From contig CM049309.1 of assembly GCA_026874595.1 (NCBI GenBank), positions 5,974,576 to 6,038,575 on the forward strand: 64,000 nt of DNA, written 5' to 3'. A model generated the notes under the pieces. It saw nothing but the letters and a program-made list of their open reading frames with translations. It was not told the origin of the DNA and ran no database searches. Position numbers and translations under genes: made by a program. This stretch comes from Sipunculus nudus (Eukaryota; Annelida; Sipuncula; Golfingiida; Sipunculidae). Of this stretch, positions 45,310 to 57,189 are shown piece after piece; position 1 is the stretch's first letter; every line of letters begins with the position of its first letter.

Positions 45310-46496
45310 AGGCTGAAGAGGAAACAGACAGTGCTGACAGAGACATGGCATCAGATCAGGAGAATGCCCCCTTGTTTCCCTTGGAATGACTGGATTGGTG
45401 ACCTTCACCTTTTTGCAACCACCTTCCTAGAGTTGTGATTTTGCTACACAGCATCAGCCAGTGACTGCACTAGTCTGATGCCAGACTCCCAACATATGTA
45501 TTCTATGATGCGTGCTATGAAGTACCAGTATCCCACAAAAGTGTCTCGACAAAGACAGAGGATATTCACCTATCAACTTCTTGCATTTGTAGCAAGATAA
45601 ACTCTACTGACTTGGAAGTAAGTCTGAACCTGATGGATTTGTGGCAATGGAGACAGAGGATATTTCAGACCCTGTTTGGACACCAGAGGAGATGTTGAAG
45701 GATGAAAAGCTGGATGAAAAGAGATGAGAAAGAAGACATAATGAAGACATGCAAGATTTCAAGTTTCAAATTACATAATTTATCCAAGTAAATCAGATCT
45801 GCTATAGCTAAGATCTATAGATATTTTTACTAATCCTTTTTACTGGTTTCAAAAGATAATCTGAATCTTTCATCTACCTAATATATTAAATTTATGGAAT
45901 AAATATCACACAGTCAGAACTTCATAATAGCAAATATTTTTAATTATATGAAACCCCATTAAGTTTACCGTGGTGATAAACTGGCCTGATCTATTGAAGG
46001 TTCAGTGAAGGAGAGAAAATTTGTGGTGTTTTAATCCTCTTTGACAAGCATCCTAGCTGTGTGTCAAGAGAAGAGCGTATGAAGCCCTGCTGGTTGTTCT
46101 GAAGCTGATAGTGGGAAGCATGGCAGTCATCAAACGATTTTGCCCATTTGTCCATTACAGTGAATGGCAAAGCCAGCCAAGTCAGGGAACATTGCCATTT
46201 CTGCTGGAATAATATTTTCAGTGATTTGAGTACAGCAAAAAGCCTTCATTCCATGAGGTACATAAATTTTTCCTGTATCACGTACTGGACATACATGAAT
46301 CTTCAGTGCCACTATCTGATTCCTGCTGTCCTGTCAGTGTGGAAGCCACAACAAGTGAATATGCTCCAAGAGGTGAGGTCGGAGGCCCTCAAGCTGGGAG
46401 GGGATGCATGATGCTGTACACCTGGACATACAGCAAAATATGAAAGCTTTCCTTTCATGGACCTGACCTGAGACAAAGCTTTTCACTTTTTCTTTT

Positions 46497-46582
<86 letters not shown>

Positions 46583-47537
46583 ATCACATCACATTAATAA
46601 TAATAATGAAACATACCTGTAATGATTTTATAAAAATATGAAATGAAGTTACCAGTTGAAGGTATTTAGGATCAGGAGTATGACAGGGCAAGCAACATGT
46701 CTTCGGCCAGTGTTGGCGTTCAGGCCCTGATAAGGAAAGAAGCTCCCCTGGCCACATACTTTGACTGTAGTGGCTATTGTCTGAACCTTGTGATAAGTCA
46801 CTGTTGTGAGGTTCCAGCAATATGAAACATGTTGGACAAAATGAATCACTGCTGCAGTTTTTATTTCTAAACAGCCTGAAAAGAAATGGCTTTCTGGAAA
46901 AAGTTTAGAAAGAATGTGTCAAAGACACATACAAGCAAAAAGATCTCTTAGACCTATGCAAAAATTGCTTGGCTGAGCATGACAGTGCCTAACAGTATTT
47001 CTTTAATGGACACACATTCATTGTCCAAACTTTAGAGATGATAGGCTATGGACTAGAGGACAATGAGAAGGAAACATTCAAAAATTATATGGATTAGGAC
47101 AGATCCTGTCAGGAATAATTTGTTTCATTACTATGTTTGTCACAGTAAACTAGTACCTTTCATAATTGCAGGAATCATTGTGAAATTCACTGTGAAATTC
47201 CACTTTGGACATTATTGATGCCCACCATCAAATATTAATAATAAGAAGTAAAAAACATGTACTAATTTGAAAGGGAAAGTGTGGACAAAAAGGATGTTTG
47301 ATACAACTGAATTGTTTGAATGGCAGTGAAAATGGCAGTAATAGTCGGAGTTGATCCTTGCATGCCACTTGTGACAAGAAGGCAGCAACATAACAAACAA
47401 AGGTTCATTTTGAGCACGATAAAACAAATTTAGCAACTCCACTTCTTGACTATATCATTTCAGACTTTCAGGAGAGATTTTGTAAACTCTCAATCACAGC
47501 AACTGCACTGCTTGGCATTGTGCCTTCTGTTATCTGT
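45310..47537 (+). pseudogene. hAT (ZMYM1-like) transposase relic, copy 2
   Basis: The copy is collinear with copy 1 from GAGGAAACAGACA at about 45318. Its leader is longer (a block at about 45500-45840 is absent in copy 1). It contains the core MSSASVGVQALIRKEAPLAT at about 46700-46760 and the continuous junction at 46845 that lacks the insert of copy 1. The later text matches 42910-43570 with more stops. It ends abruptly at about 47537, where a different, G/C-richer element begins. A long TA tract (46503-46582) interrupts it. Confidence 0.7.
46503..46582. repeat. (TA)n microsatellite
   Basis: Two TA runs (about 54 and 21 bases) are separated by AAATA. The homologous place in copy 1 (about 41968-41995) has only a short TATATCTATAAATATATTAATAATAAT, so the tract expanded in copy 2 only. 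Confidence 0.95.
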
Positions 47538-48058
47538 CAGATGAGGAAGGCCGGGAGGTCCAGGAGATTCCCAGCGAGACTGAGCATGTCCTAGGGGACG
47601 TTGAATAGTCCAAAGAGGCTGAAGACCAGGGCTCACAGGAGTCAGAGAGGTCCCACAATGCCAGGAGTACAAACAGGATCAACAGCAAGGACCTGGAAGA
47701 CAACCTTGTCAAGTGGCTCTGGGAGGACCCCATTCTCAATGGGGAGATGCTCCCCTTTTTAGCTCTGTTGCTTTTATAACAAAACATGTGAAAAAAAATA
47801 TTGATATGAACCTTCAGCCTGCACCAGTCAACCCTGCAAGTGGAATCTAAGCAGCAAAAACAGGTCCACAAGGTTCTTTACAACAGCGAAGCTCAGTTTG
47901 ATAAGCTTAGCACAAAGCTCAGAGTCTTCGAACCATGTGACATGGAGCAACCTTCTATAACAGAACTGAACCCCCCATTCCCTCCCTGTGAATGGTGGTT
48001 TTGTTAGTAAACTGTTGTGAGCTTTTCTGTATTAATGAGAATTTTCTCTGTTAAAGTT
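47538..48058 (+). pseudogene. Unrecognised element N-terminus with a LVKWLWEDP motif
   Basis: An acidic frame (SDEEGREVQEIPSETEHVLG, stop, then INSKDLEDNLVKWLWEDPIL) suggests the start of a MADF- or SANT-like N-terminal domain of a transposon protein. The similarity is weak. A following segment (KQQKQVHKVLYNSEAQFDKL) shares sequence with about 32970-33060. Several stops are present. Confidence 0.35.
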
Positions 48059-48292
48059 TATACGCCAGAGTAAGCCAACCAAAAATTTTCCCTTATTGGG
48101 CCTATTATCGCCCACCCCGCCTCGTTCCTGTGTATCTAGGTCACAATTCTGTTTCCTGTAATCACTTTTTTCTTCTGGCGTCCGCCAAGATGGACGTGTA
48201 ATCACGCTCTGTGCGATTCGTCCACTGTTTTGGTTTGTATAGTTGGGATTGCCAACTGAACTGTAAGTTGTGTTGCTTTTTCCCTTCCCGCC

Positions 48293-48441
48293 ATGGAGAA
48301 CTTCTCTTATTGTGCTACTTGTGGTTCCTTAATCCCTGCTTGGGATTCTCACCCCACTTGTTTCCCCTGCCTTTCTCACAATGACTCCTGCCGGGGCCCT
48401 GCAGATCCCTGCTTCTATTGTCAGACTTGGTCGTCTGACTA
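48293..48441 (+). pseudogene. DIRS-like retrotransposon gag N-terminal fragment
   Basis: An ATG in good context (CCGCCATGG at about 48290) opens a Cys-rich frame: MENFSYCATCGSLIPAWDSH, PTCFPCLSHNDSCRG, then CFYCQTW to a TGA at 48439. The pattern of Cys pairs near the N-terminus, with a C/T-rich leader of ~230 bp before it, resembles DIRS/Ngaro-type ORF1 proteins. It stops at a G-run, beyond which reverse-transcriptase sequence lies on the other strand. Confidence 0.45.
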
Positions 48442-48520
48442 ATGGGCCATGTTCTGGTCCCATTCCCCGGTTGTAGGGGTTTCCCCGAACACGGTGACCT
48501 TATCTGGTCCCGTGGTTACC

Positions 48521-48538
48521 TGGGGGGGGGGGGGGGGC
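48521..48538. repeat. G-run at an inversion junction
   Basis: About 17-18 consecutive G follow TACCT. It marks the boundary between plus-strand gag-like sequence and minus-strand reverse-transcriptase sequence, so it may be a rearrangement or assembly join. Confidence 0.8.
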
Positions 48539-48790
48539 GATCGGCCGCATGGACAAGCCAATCGTCTAGATAAGGGAGCACAGAGATGCCCTGGGAGCGT
48601 AGGTAACAAGTGACCGTGTGAACAAGCATCGTCAAAATCCAGGGGATTGATCCCAAATAGAAAGGCACAGAATTGATAAATGTGGTTCTGGTAGGCGAAC
48701 TGAAGAAACGGTTGTGACGAAGGCTGGATTGGGACGTGAAAATAGGCATCCGTAAGGTCTATTTTGAACACCCAATCCATCCGACGGATA
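48539..48790 (-). pseudogene. DIRS-like reverse transcriptase fragment
   Basis: On the minus strand the RT palm is readable: VFKIDLTDAYFHVPIQPSSQ, then FLQFAYQNHIYQFCAFLFG, and after a frameshift VHTVTCYLRSQGISVLPYLD with DW following. The LTDAYFHVPI and YLDDW motifs hold the metal-binding Asp residues of the polymerase and are typical of DIRS elements. Only about 80 residues survive; the RNase H, methyltransferase-like and tyrosine-recombinase parts are missing. Confidence 0.8.
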
Positions 48791-48844
48791 ATGCTGAGAA
48801 CCGCATGAATTTATATTTTGCAGAGACTGCAGACATGACTGAAG

Positions 48845-49420
48845 GTATGGTCTCTTGTCCTTCCTTTACAAGGACTATAGCTTGTGTAATGAAAGTGCTG
48901 CTGTTCTCAATGAACTGTGTTGCAAGTTGCTTGATGGAATAAATGCACAAATCATTGAATTAGGTGGTTCTCTGTGTATGATACCTGGTATAGAAACACA
49001 AGCACTGTCCAAAGAATGGCATCTGAATCAGTGGTACCACTTAATAACATCAGTATGTTAGAACACTGTATTAATGTAGGTAAAATTTGGAAATTAAATG
49101 TCCTTTTATTTTGAAAGATGGAGACCATTATAACACAGGTAACACTTCAACTGCACATCAGCAAAAATCATTTTGCTGTCACACTAACAAAGATGGATTA
49201 GCTTTAGAAAAGCAGCACAGATATTTTTATCAAATACAGATCTGCAGCTTGGTGTGATTTTGTAATTTGGTCCAATCATGGAATTCACTGTGAAAGAATT
49301 CAGTTTGATTGCCATCGGTGGGATAGTTTGAAATCAAGAATACCAGCTCTTTATTTTTTCAGAACCATACATCTGATGCTGCTGAGGCTTAGCAGATCAT
49401 CACTGGACATATAAAATTTT
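48845..49420 (+). pseudogene. YqaJ-like exonuclease relic
   Basis: YqaJ-type (lambda-exonuclease-fold) nucleases digest DNA ends and are common in mobile elements and invertebrate genomes. Frame one (48855-49061) reads NESAAVLNELCCKLLDGINA, then GIETQALSKEWHLNQWYHLI, which matches the family's TRGQSxSxxWxxxRxxRLTAS start. At about 49213, HRYFYQIQ corresponds to the HxYYxQVQ motif. After a frameshift, WCDFVIWSNHGIHCERIQFD and HRWDSLKSRIP correspond to the CDFxVW ... HxERIxxD(xx)FW motif with its catalytic Asp. Breaks between the islands show decay. Its host element is not identified; it lies next to the DIRS pieces. Confidence 0.65.
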
Positions 49421-51150
49421 ACAATCAAGGGGAACACAAACATAACCAGGACGTTGATGTACAACAGCTATTTCGAGGATTGGGTTGACGTGTCATTTGA
49501 TTCTCATGAACTAAATGAGAACAAAAAACTGAAAAATACCATTCAGGATGTTGACTGAGAGGAAGCCCCTTTGGAGAAGCAAAATTATAAAAAAAAAAAA
49601 AACGATTAGCCAGCTCTGAGCCTGTGACAGCCAGTTAAGAACATTTTTATTGTTGGAGTGTTCATTTAAGTGTTGAAAATGAAATCATCCATTCTCTTAC
49701 ATAAGATTTCTAAATATACACATAATTCAATCACATATACATACCTGCACACACATAAACATACACACATATACAGAGTTGGGATTACAAAGATGAGAAA
49801 TAACACCAATAACCAATATTATTATATACCTTGTTACAGCCAGTCAAACTCCATCTCCCTGAGGCCACAGGTTAATTTTAAGATACCAATCAATGAATTG
49901 TCCAAGGACATATTGGAATATTTAGACAAGAAGGAAATGTTGCAGCCCTGGGAGAGGATGTGCTTCCCGACAAAGTTGTATACGCATTTCACCCAGTAAA
50001 CTTTGTAAGCACATCTAATTGTACCTGTTATGAGAACTTCTATATTAATCTACATGTCTGTAGCCAGATGGCACCACAGGCTAGGCAGCCAGCCCAAGTT
50101 AAGTTTAATGTGGTAAGCAACTCGTTAAGTACCTAAGCGGCTGTCACGTGGTCGATGAAGACTTGCTACTGATTAAACATCTAAATTTGTTGTCGTTGAA
50201 CTTGGATTGTGTGTGTGTATATGTTTAAATACAAACATTATATTATATGATGAACAAGAATATTACCATAAAAAGCCTACCTGTCTTCAACATATACATG
50301 TCAGTTAAATTAGAGTTTATTCAGTATAAAGTGTCAGTAAAGAGCATATATGCTGCACATTTTATCCAGTATAATGTGTCAGTAAAGAGCATATATGCTG
50401 CTTATTTTTATAAATGTTTTTCCCGGTCAAAGCCTGGTGTTTAAAAACAGAGGGTTGATGGAGATAACAGAAATACACTGTATAAATGTAATTAAATTGA
50501 GTACGACAATTTATATGTACATAAACTTAAAATCAGGGGCATGAAATTGTAAAAGTAAAATTTTATTTCAGCTACCCTACTACTACTCAGTGCAGAGAGA
50601 TAATTAAATAAGTATTCAAGAGGTGGCCACATTTAACAAGGGAAGAGGGGCCTCAACTTGGGGATGTCAAGGTAAGGTATTATTTCTAGCTTAAATGTAA
50701 ACTAGTTAGATAATGATTGGACCAGAGGTAACACTTATTATGATTTGAAAATTAATCTTCAGTGTCATAACAGGACTGGATCCGGATATCTGGAAAGAGG
50801 AGTGGTTCTTTGAATGTAATTCATGTATGTATGAAGGTATACAGGTTTGGAAAATTAATTATTCAGACTGTGGATGGTGATGGCATATTACAACCCCCAT
50901 ACCCTATTTAGTAAGATTATACCCAGCACAAAAGGTGCAACGTACAGCATTCACTGAAGAAAACTGCTGGAAAGGGTCTCATGTTTTTTTTTGTTATATG
51001 TATATATTTCTATATTTACATCAGTCCTTTTAAAAACATACCAGATAACTGTATCAAGTGACGGTTATGAATAATTTTAAGTGAAATATTAGATTAATAT
51101 TTGAAATATGGGACTTGTTATTTCTATATATAAAAAGGCCAAGGTTATAA
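49421..51150. other. Mostly non-coding, with small exon-like pieces
   Basis: A frame at 49670-49999 (ending LSKDILEYLDKKEMLQPWE) is unrecognised. At about 50605-50672, FKRWPHLTREEGPQLGDVK precedes a donor-like AAG/GTAAGG and may be an early exon of the MULE relic downstream. A ~50-bp tandem duplication (CAGTATAA(A/T)GTGTCAGTAAAGA, about 50319 and 50369) is present. Confidence 0.4.
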
Positions 51151-51179
51151 TTTATAATAGTTTGATAAACTGTTTCGAA

Positions 51180-52860
51180 TTCTAGGATCTGTGGAAAGCC
51201 AGACTGAGACAAGCTTGTGAACACAAGGAGGAGAGACAGTGAACTTGAGGTGATACCTGCAAAAAAGCTGGGAAAGCGAAAGCTCCAAGAGAAGACTGCA
51301 GAAACGAACAAACAAGAGATAGGTAACTGTTTATAAAATAGTTGAGTGAAAGGACTGCAGCCATACGCATATAGAAGTCTGTGGATGATAATATAATAAT
51401 CATCTGCTAAGCTTTGAATAAATATATCTTTGTTTCACTGTTCATTTGAAAAAAAAAAAAACAGAGTGAAAGATTAATGTTATATTTATACCCATTAATG
51501 CTGCCAGTGAAACATAAATAGCATACCTCATTAAAGGGTAACTTTGAGTTACAAATGTTCAGGGTACTCTCAAATAAAAGCAGTGCATTTTTTTTATTAA
51601 TTTTTTTTTTTTTTTTTCCCGATTTTGGCAATGGAACCAGTTGGATGTTTGGGGCATCAATCTATCTGCCCGAGAGACAATCCGGAGATGATGACCATTC
51701 GAATGAAAGCCATATTCAGTGGATGAGGGATCATCACAGGATCAAACCCAAAAAGCCTGATTTTCCCAAAGTGGACCTGTTGATAAGAAGGACGTTTGGG
51801 GACAGGAGGTGGATGATTGTTGTCAATGGTACAAACTGACCATTCACCCCGGGGAGGATGACCACTTGATTGAAAGACATATTCAGTGGATGAGGGATCA
51901 TCACAGGATCAAACCCAAAAGCCTGATTTTCCAAAAGTGGACCTGTTAATAAGAAGGACAGTTATTGACAGATATACAATTATATGCTTTTGAGTATATT
52001 ATATTGCATTACTATTAATTTTCTTGGAACTAACACCCTAGATTCTAGAGGATGTTGAGTTTTTAATATTCTTAATCAATCTAATTATACATATATGTAT
52101 ATATTTATATTAAAAAATAAAGATGTTAAATGTTTTCTCCTTTTTTTCAGGTTAATCGTCAGTACATAGGGTCAGATGAGGCGTGTACCAAAGACAATGA
52201 CACAATGGTTCTGTCACTTGGCTCTACCATGATATTCTGTGCTCATCCCAAGAATATGCCTCATCTACCAGAAAGCTGTGAGGACCACGATATCCCAGGG
52301 AGCTGGAGGGAAACTAAGGCTGGCAAGCCTTTCCAAGCACCAGGACCAGAAGATGCTGGTATTCATAACTGAAGGCAAATTGAGGTTCTGTTGGAAGCAG
52401 ATACACTGTATATGGATGGGACATTTAAAGTTGCCCCACGTTTGTTCGTTCAGCTGTTCACTCTTTACGCCTTGTTTCAGGGATTTGGTCTGCCGTTGGT
52501 GAACACACTTTTGCCAAACAAGATGTCAGAGACATACTTCATATTCTTCAATAAATTGAGACAAGTAAGGGCATACCATGGACTTCCATTCCACCCACTA
52601 AGGATTATGATGGATTTCAAGTCATCAGTGATTCCAACGCTGTTGCTAGCTTTCAATGACAACCACTTGAAAGGATGTCACTTCCATTTCTGTCAAGCGG
52701 TTTATCAGAAGGTACAGCCGTTTGGATAAGCAACACAATACAAGACAGATGCTGAAGTTCCGGGACTTGGGAGGTCCCTGCTGTCTTTGCCATACCTGCT
52801 GCAGAATTGGATCGCTGGTTTTAAAATATGAAAATTTAGACAAGATTAGCTGTCATAAAT
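51180..52860 (+). pseudogene. MULE transposase N-terminal/catalytic half
   Basis: After the acceptor TCCTTTTTTTTCAG (about 52150) come VNRQYIGSDEACTKDNDTM, HDIPGSWRETKAGKPFQAPG and, after a frameshift, LLEADTLYMDGTFKVAPRLF. The frame continues LYALFQGFGLPLVNTLLPNK, then MMDFKSSVIPTLLLAFN and GCHFHFCQAVYQKVQPFG to a TAA at 52727-52729. The same frame resumes (YKTDAEVPGLGRSLLSLPYL) until about 52833. The DGTFK Asp and the DFK (DFE in the family) Asp mark the DDE core, and GCxFHFxQAVxxKVQ is the MULE signature; the Glu of DFE has become Lys. Earlier exon-like pieces lie at about 51186-51322. The C-terminal half (RTNNxVEGWH) is absent here and present at 33-34 kb. Confidence 0.75.
51655..51960 (+). 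repeat. Tandem duplication of an exon-like block (~172 bp)
   Basis: GATGACCA(T/C)T..GA(A/T)TGAAAG.CATATTCAGTGGATGAGGG and the following ATCATCACAGGATCAAACCC occur at about 51690 and 51862. Translation of the first copy reads NESHIQWMRDHHRIKPKKPD, then LLIRRTFGDRRWMIV. The LxxRTFxxRR pattern is one I have seen in transposon-linked proteins, but I cannot name it. The second copy is frameshifted. Confidence 0.6.
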
Positions 52861-54080
52861 TATGGTCACTGTCACTGGCAGACCACAAGTTTTTGAGTTA
52901 ATTATTCCCAGATTTTGACTTCCATTTTTTATGCATTATAACATTAAAAATGTAATTTGAGATTCATTAAACTTACTAATAATATTGCTTAGTCTTAGAT
53001 TACTTTTATCTTTTTTTTCATTCTGTTTTCAATTGGCTGATGGTTGTTGCAATTTAATGTTAACTTAAAAATATTCTATTTTGAGATTTAATTGAGATAA
53101 ATGAGAAATAAAAAATAATTATTTTTAAAATAATATTTTTTCTCAGTTGCAAAATCTGTGTTGAAAGTGGCAAGATAAAGAAATCAGCATTGCTGTGGAT
53201 GGGGGCAAGTGGTTTCAGAGTTTAGATAGCCACTCCAAATGTACCAGTTCCTCCAGTCACTGGGTGGAAACCCTTCCAATTTGTGGCAATACATAATACC
53301 TATAATTATGGAAATATGTATCATTATCTGGTGGAGTGTATGAGTTTTGTGACAAGTGATAATCAGAGTGGCCCAGAAGATGAGGAATTACAAACTGATA
53401 TCCACACAGCCAAACCAATGTGTCCTGCTAAGCAGTATGTTCAATGTGGTTATATCACTTCTCTGCAAGACATCAGATCAAAACTGCACTACTTTGTGAA
53501 AGGCTGATGGAGTCTTATGCAGTCCAACGTGCACTTGATACATGTAGTGTCCTTGAAATATACAAAGGCAGCAGCCTTCAGCAGTCTGGACATATGCTAT
53601 ACAGGGTCAGCTATATATGGTCAAGCTGCTAGTTACTGTTACTGTGGAAATCCAGGACTGACCTAGGTCACCTAATGTATGTGTATGAGCGTGCATTAAG
53701 AAACCTTGTGAACTGTAACATATCATTTTATTTGTGTACATGTTTAGAGGACAGACATGTTTTCAGTTTATTTCATAAGTTTTCTTCATAAATGTATTTG
53801 GTAGTATTATTTACATTTAATATACAAATAGGAATATTTTGCATCTTGACCCAGATGTCTGGGTACATAACACCCTCAGGGAGGGGCCCTCTCTTTTGCC
53901 CCCTGTCTGAAGAAAGCTGAGAACAACTGAAGATAAGATCAAAATTTGAAGAGAATACATGCAGACAGTGAAACATGTGTAATAAATATATCTGGTCAAA
54001 GATACAACAGGAAGAATTCAAAGATTTACTGTACAGAACAAACTACCATACCATTTGTTTTGGTGTGCCAGCCACTTAGA
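52861..54080. other. Non-coding AT-rich stretch with unassigned frames
   Basis: Frames at about 53155-53507 (MSFVTSDNQSGPEDEELQTD, then CGYITSLQDIRSKLHYFVKG) and 53444-53632 look mildly coding but match nothing I know. The region could be a decayed element tail. Confidence 0.35.
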
Positions 54081-55386
54081 TACTGTAGATTCAGAAATAT
54101 TAGTTGGGATTTTATTTTCGTGGTTTTCGTGGATCAAGATAATCCATGAATTCATGATTCCAACGATAAAAAAATCACACGATCAGAGGATATACGGTAT
54201 CTCAACGGCGGCTGGTGGTCGACTTTATATTTATAATTGTTACCGCTGGCTGAATTTTCAATAAAGATACAAAAATTGTTTATTACTTTTTTATGATTGT
54301 TTTTGATACAATCATTAAATGCACTGAATTGCTTTTCGTAAATTACTATAAAAATATGGGATTTATAAATATTCTTTTGTCAATTAAATTATTTTCCCTA
54401 ATATCGTACGAACACGGCCCCCTGATATCTTTACAATAAAACAATATCAAAGTATATATTTACTGAAAACGTATTTTCCTCTTATCAGCATTTCGGATGA
54501 AAAATTCAAGAACAATACCACATTTCTGTCGAGCAAAGCGTTAGTTCTGACACGCCAAGAACGGTACACAAGTTCCAATGTTCGTAACCATAGCTACCGA
54601 GGCACGGCTTTTTCGGAACCGGCCTTTTCAACCTTCTTTCAATAAATATTTAACGAGACTTACGCTACCTATTGGTCTAAAAGACAAGGGCCGTGTAAAC
54701 TCATTTGCATTACTGCTGGACGCAAAAGAGCACTTATTCCGAATAAGGTGGTACTTTTTCCGAATATTGCCGATAGTGGTACATATATATGTTAGCGTAA
54801 GTAAGCGCCACCGAATACTATTAGGCAAATTATTTCTTTATAATCTCCAAATATCGCTGACAGATGAATGACGAACGAACCGTGTGTCGTCTCACCACCC
54901 CCGTCAGGGATTTACAGGTGCCACATGTGACTACCGCCTAGATAAAAAAAAGTTAAAAACCTTCATGTGGATGGTTCCGTTTATTTTTTTCCTCCGGTCA
55001 AGTGATGATTTACGTTTTCTGTTAATGTGGTGTGATTGGGTGTTATAACTGATAGCCGATGTATCGGGTGTTACAACTAACAGCCGATGTATTGCCCGGC
55101 ACGTGTTGGTCACGGCTGATTAATTCTTTGTTAGGCTCGGGTCGGGCGGAGCATGTTTATTCAACACTGACCTGATTGACCGCGGTTCAAGCGCACCGTG
55201 CGATAAGCATCTGAGCCAAACCACCTGTGTACATCGGGCTCGTCTTCCTTGCGCATATGGAGGTATTAATAACCATAATTTTCTAAAGTTTTCTTTGTCT
55301 TTCCACAAATTCAAATACCCCACGATATGCGTTTTGTACAAAAACCATGAAATTTTAAGCCCACGATATTATCTGAATCTACAGTA
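54081..55386. mobile_element. Non-autonomous element with inverted ends (1.3 kb)
   Basis: TACTGTAGATTCAGA at 54081 is mirrored by TCTGAATCTACAGTA ending at 55386, and the match continues inward imperfectly (AATATTAGTTGGGATTTTATTTTCGTGG against the complement of CCATGAAATTTTAAGCCCACGATATT). The outermost TA on each side could be a TA target duplication. The interior has no transposase. It includes a short tandem pair (GTTA(T/C)AACT(G/A)A(T/C)AGCCGATGTAT, about 55043 and 55070). Base composition is richer in CG dinucleotides than the flanks. Confidence 0.65.
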
Positions 55387-57129
55387 CCTTAGATGAATAA
55401 ACAGATTAAATCAACTTGAAGTCTTATCAACTTGTCTTTGTCCCCAACACATAGTTACATATATTTCTACAGGTGTGTGTTGCTTACATTTTATTATCTT
55501 TATAATTACATGATAATTAACGTTTGTTTCTGTCATTTCAGAGAGCAAACATGTATAGGCTAAGAAAATGGAACCGGCAAACAGGTGCTTGCCAGTACAG
55601 TATTGTATTCAAAGGCAACTGTGAAAAATAGATTGTGACCAAAATACATTAGGATCATGAGGAAGTGATCTCCTGCATAAAGATAGAGGCGCACCGAGAT
55701 GCATGTGTACAAATTTGCCCAGTACAGGATTTTTTTTATATTCAACAACACTTTTGAAACATTGACTGTGACAAAATATGTGGCGATCAGGAGAAAGTTA
55801 TCTCCCATGTGCAGATAACAGAGGAGAAACAGTTTGATTTGTTTCACTATTAAAGATTTCATTCAACAACTCAAAATCACATCTAGAAATATCAATGGAC
55901 CATGAACATTGAAATAAGGATACATTGTCGTAAGTCTTGGAGTGTTTTTTGTAAGACCTGTCCTTCAGGTACATTAAGAAAAACATTTTCTGTACAAAGG
56001 ACCTTCCAGATGATCAGGTTGATCAACTACTGGACGTCCACCAGAGAGCGAACACCATCTCTTTCCCATTTGTTCATTAGAGATGGGGGTTATCCTCGGG
56101 ACAAATATTGTTGGAGATGGTATAACAATTATGTCCCATCATAAGAGTTTTGCGGCACAGTTGAACTTGTTGGCACATATTAAGATTTTTAATTTATAGT
56201 ACCCAAGGTGTATTTGAAGGTGTTGGGGTTGCTTCAAACCCATGTAATCAGAAATATACCCTATTCAGGCCTCGAGTTGCAGAAATACAAGATATTTTTT
56301 GATTGGGAGACTAAGCATAACAGTGGTGTTTCACTCACAAACAAGTGCACCTTTTGGGGGTTCCTCAATGGTACGACCCAGCAATGGGGATGACACACAC
56401 CAAGGACCTAGACCAGTGATACACCGAGCCTGGCTGATGCCAGAATTATCGCATGTAAACCCCTGTCACATAGTCAGAAACCGGAATGGAATTCTGCAGA
56501 TGTACATAATACTTAGTTAAGTAAGCATTAAAAAATGGAGGCAGTTACCTCCACCAAAAAAATCTTAAAAAAAAAAACTTGCAGAGTTGATAAACAATAG
56601 GTATCTCACTGGTGCTGAGCAAGTGCTGGGAAAATGGCCCGTGCCCACTTGATAAGTCAATTTTTGACTACATATTTTTGTCATTCATTTGGGTAATTGT
56701 GATTCATGTTGTATCTCATAATAAAGCTGAAGATTTGATCTTTCTTATGATGTGTTGTTTAAGCAGAAAAAATAAAGATATTTATTGTGTTCAATGATGT
56801 CAATGTGTGCTGTCACAGCACTGCTGCAGTGACTGCAGAGCATAACCCAAATAATAATGGTCTCGTTTTTTGCCAAATGGCATCCTTGCCAATGATTTAA
56901 CAAAGGAAACACTGCTGGTAAGTTAATTAATGGACTCTCAGCCGCAGTTTGGTATGTAACATGCTGGGGTAGAGGGGAAAAATTAAGTAAATTGACGTTT
57001 TAAGATTAAAAACTTAGTTTAAACAGTTTTATTTTAACGGTTTTTTTTTTGGTTAAATTTTATGTCATATTAAAGAGAAAACTCTTGTTAATCGATTTAA
57101 ATCATGTGCGAAACTAAATACAGAATAGC
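55387..57129. other. Non-coding with unassigned frames and a diverged duplication
   Basis: The text TTGTGACCAAAATACATTAGGATCATGAGGAAGTGATCTCCTGC (about 55632) recurs in altered form at about 55768 (CTGTGACAAAATATGTGGCGATCAGGAGAAAGTTATCTCCC). A frame at 55902-56144 (INYWTSTRERTPSLSHLFIR, then GYPRDKYCWRWYNNYVPS) looks mildly coding but is unrecognised. Confidence 0.4.
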
Positions 57130-57189
57130 GTAAATGCCACATTCAAATTCCACGAAGCTGTTCGGCCCGGTCTGTCACTCCAGATAAAC
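57130..57189 (+). promoter_or_regulatory. Presumed 5' UTR/promoter edge of the coiled-coil gene
   Basis: A short, comparatively GC-rich segment (GAAGCTGTTCGGCCCGGTC) immediately precedes the ATG at 57190. No TATA box is obvious. This is an inference from position and composition. Confidence 0.3.

Noticed and set aside
55120-55260. Possible tRNA or SINE head (GCGGTTCAAGCGCACC resembles a B box)
   Set aside because: No A box at the right distance on the same strand and no cloverleaf could be drawn.
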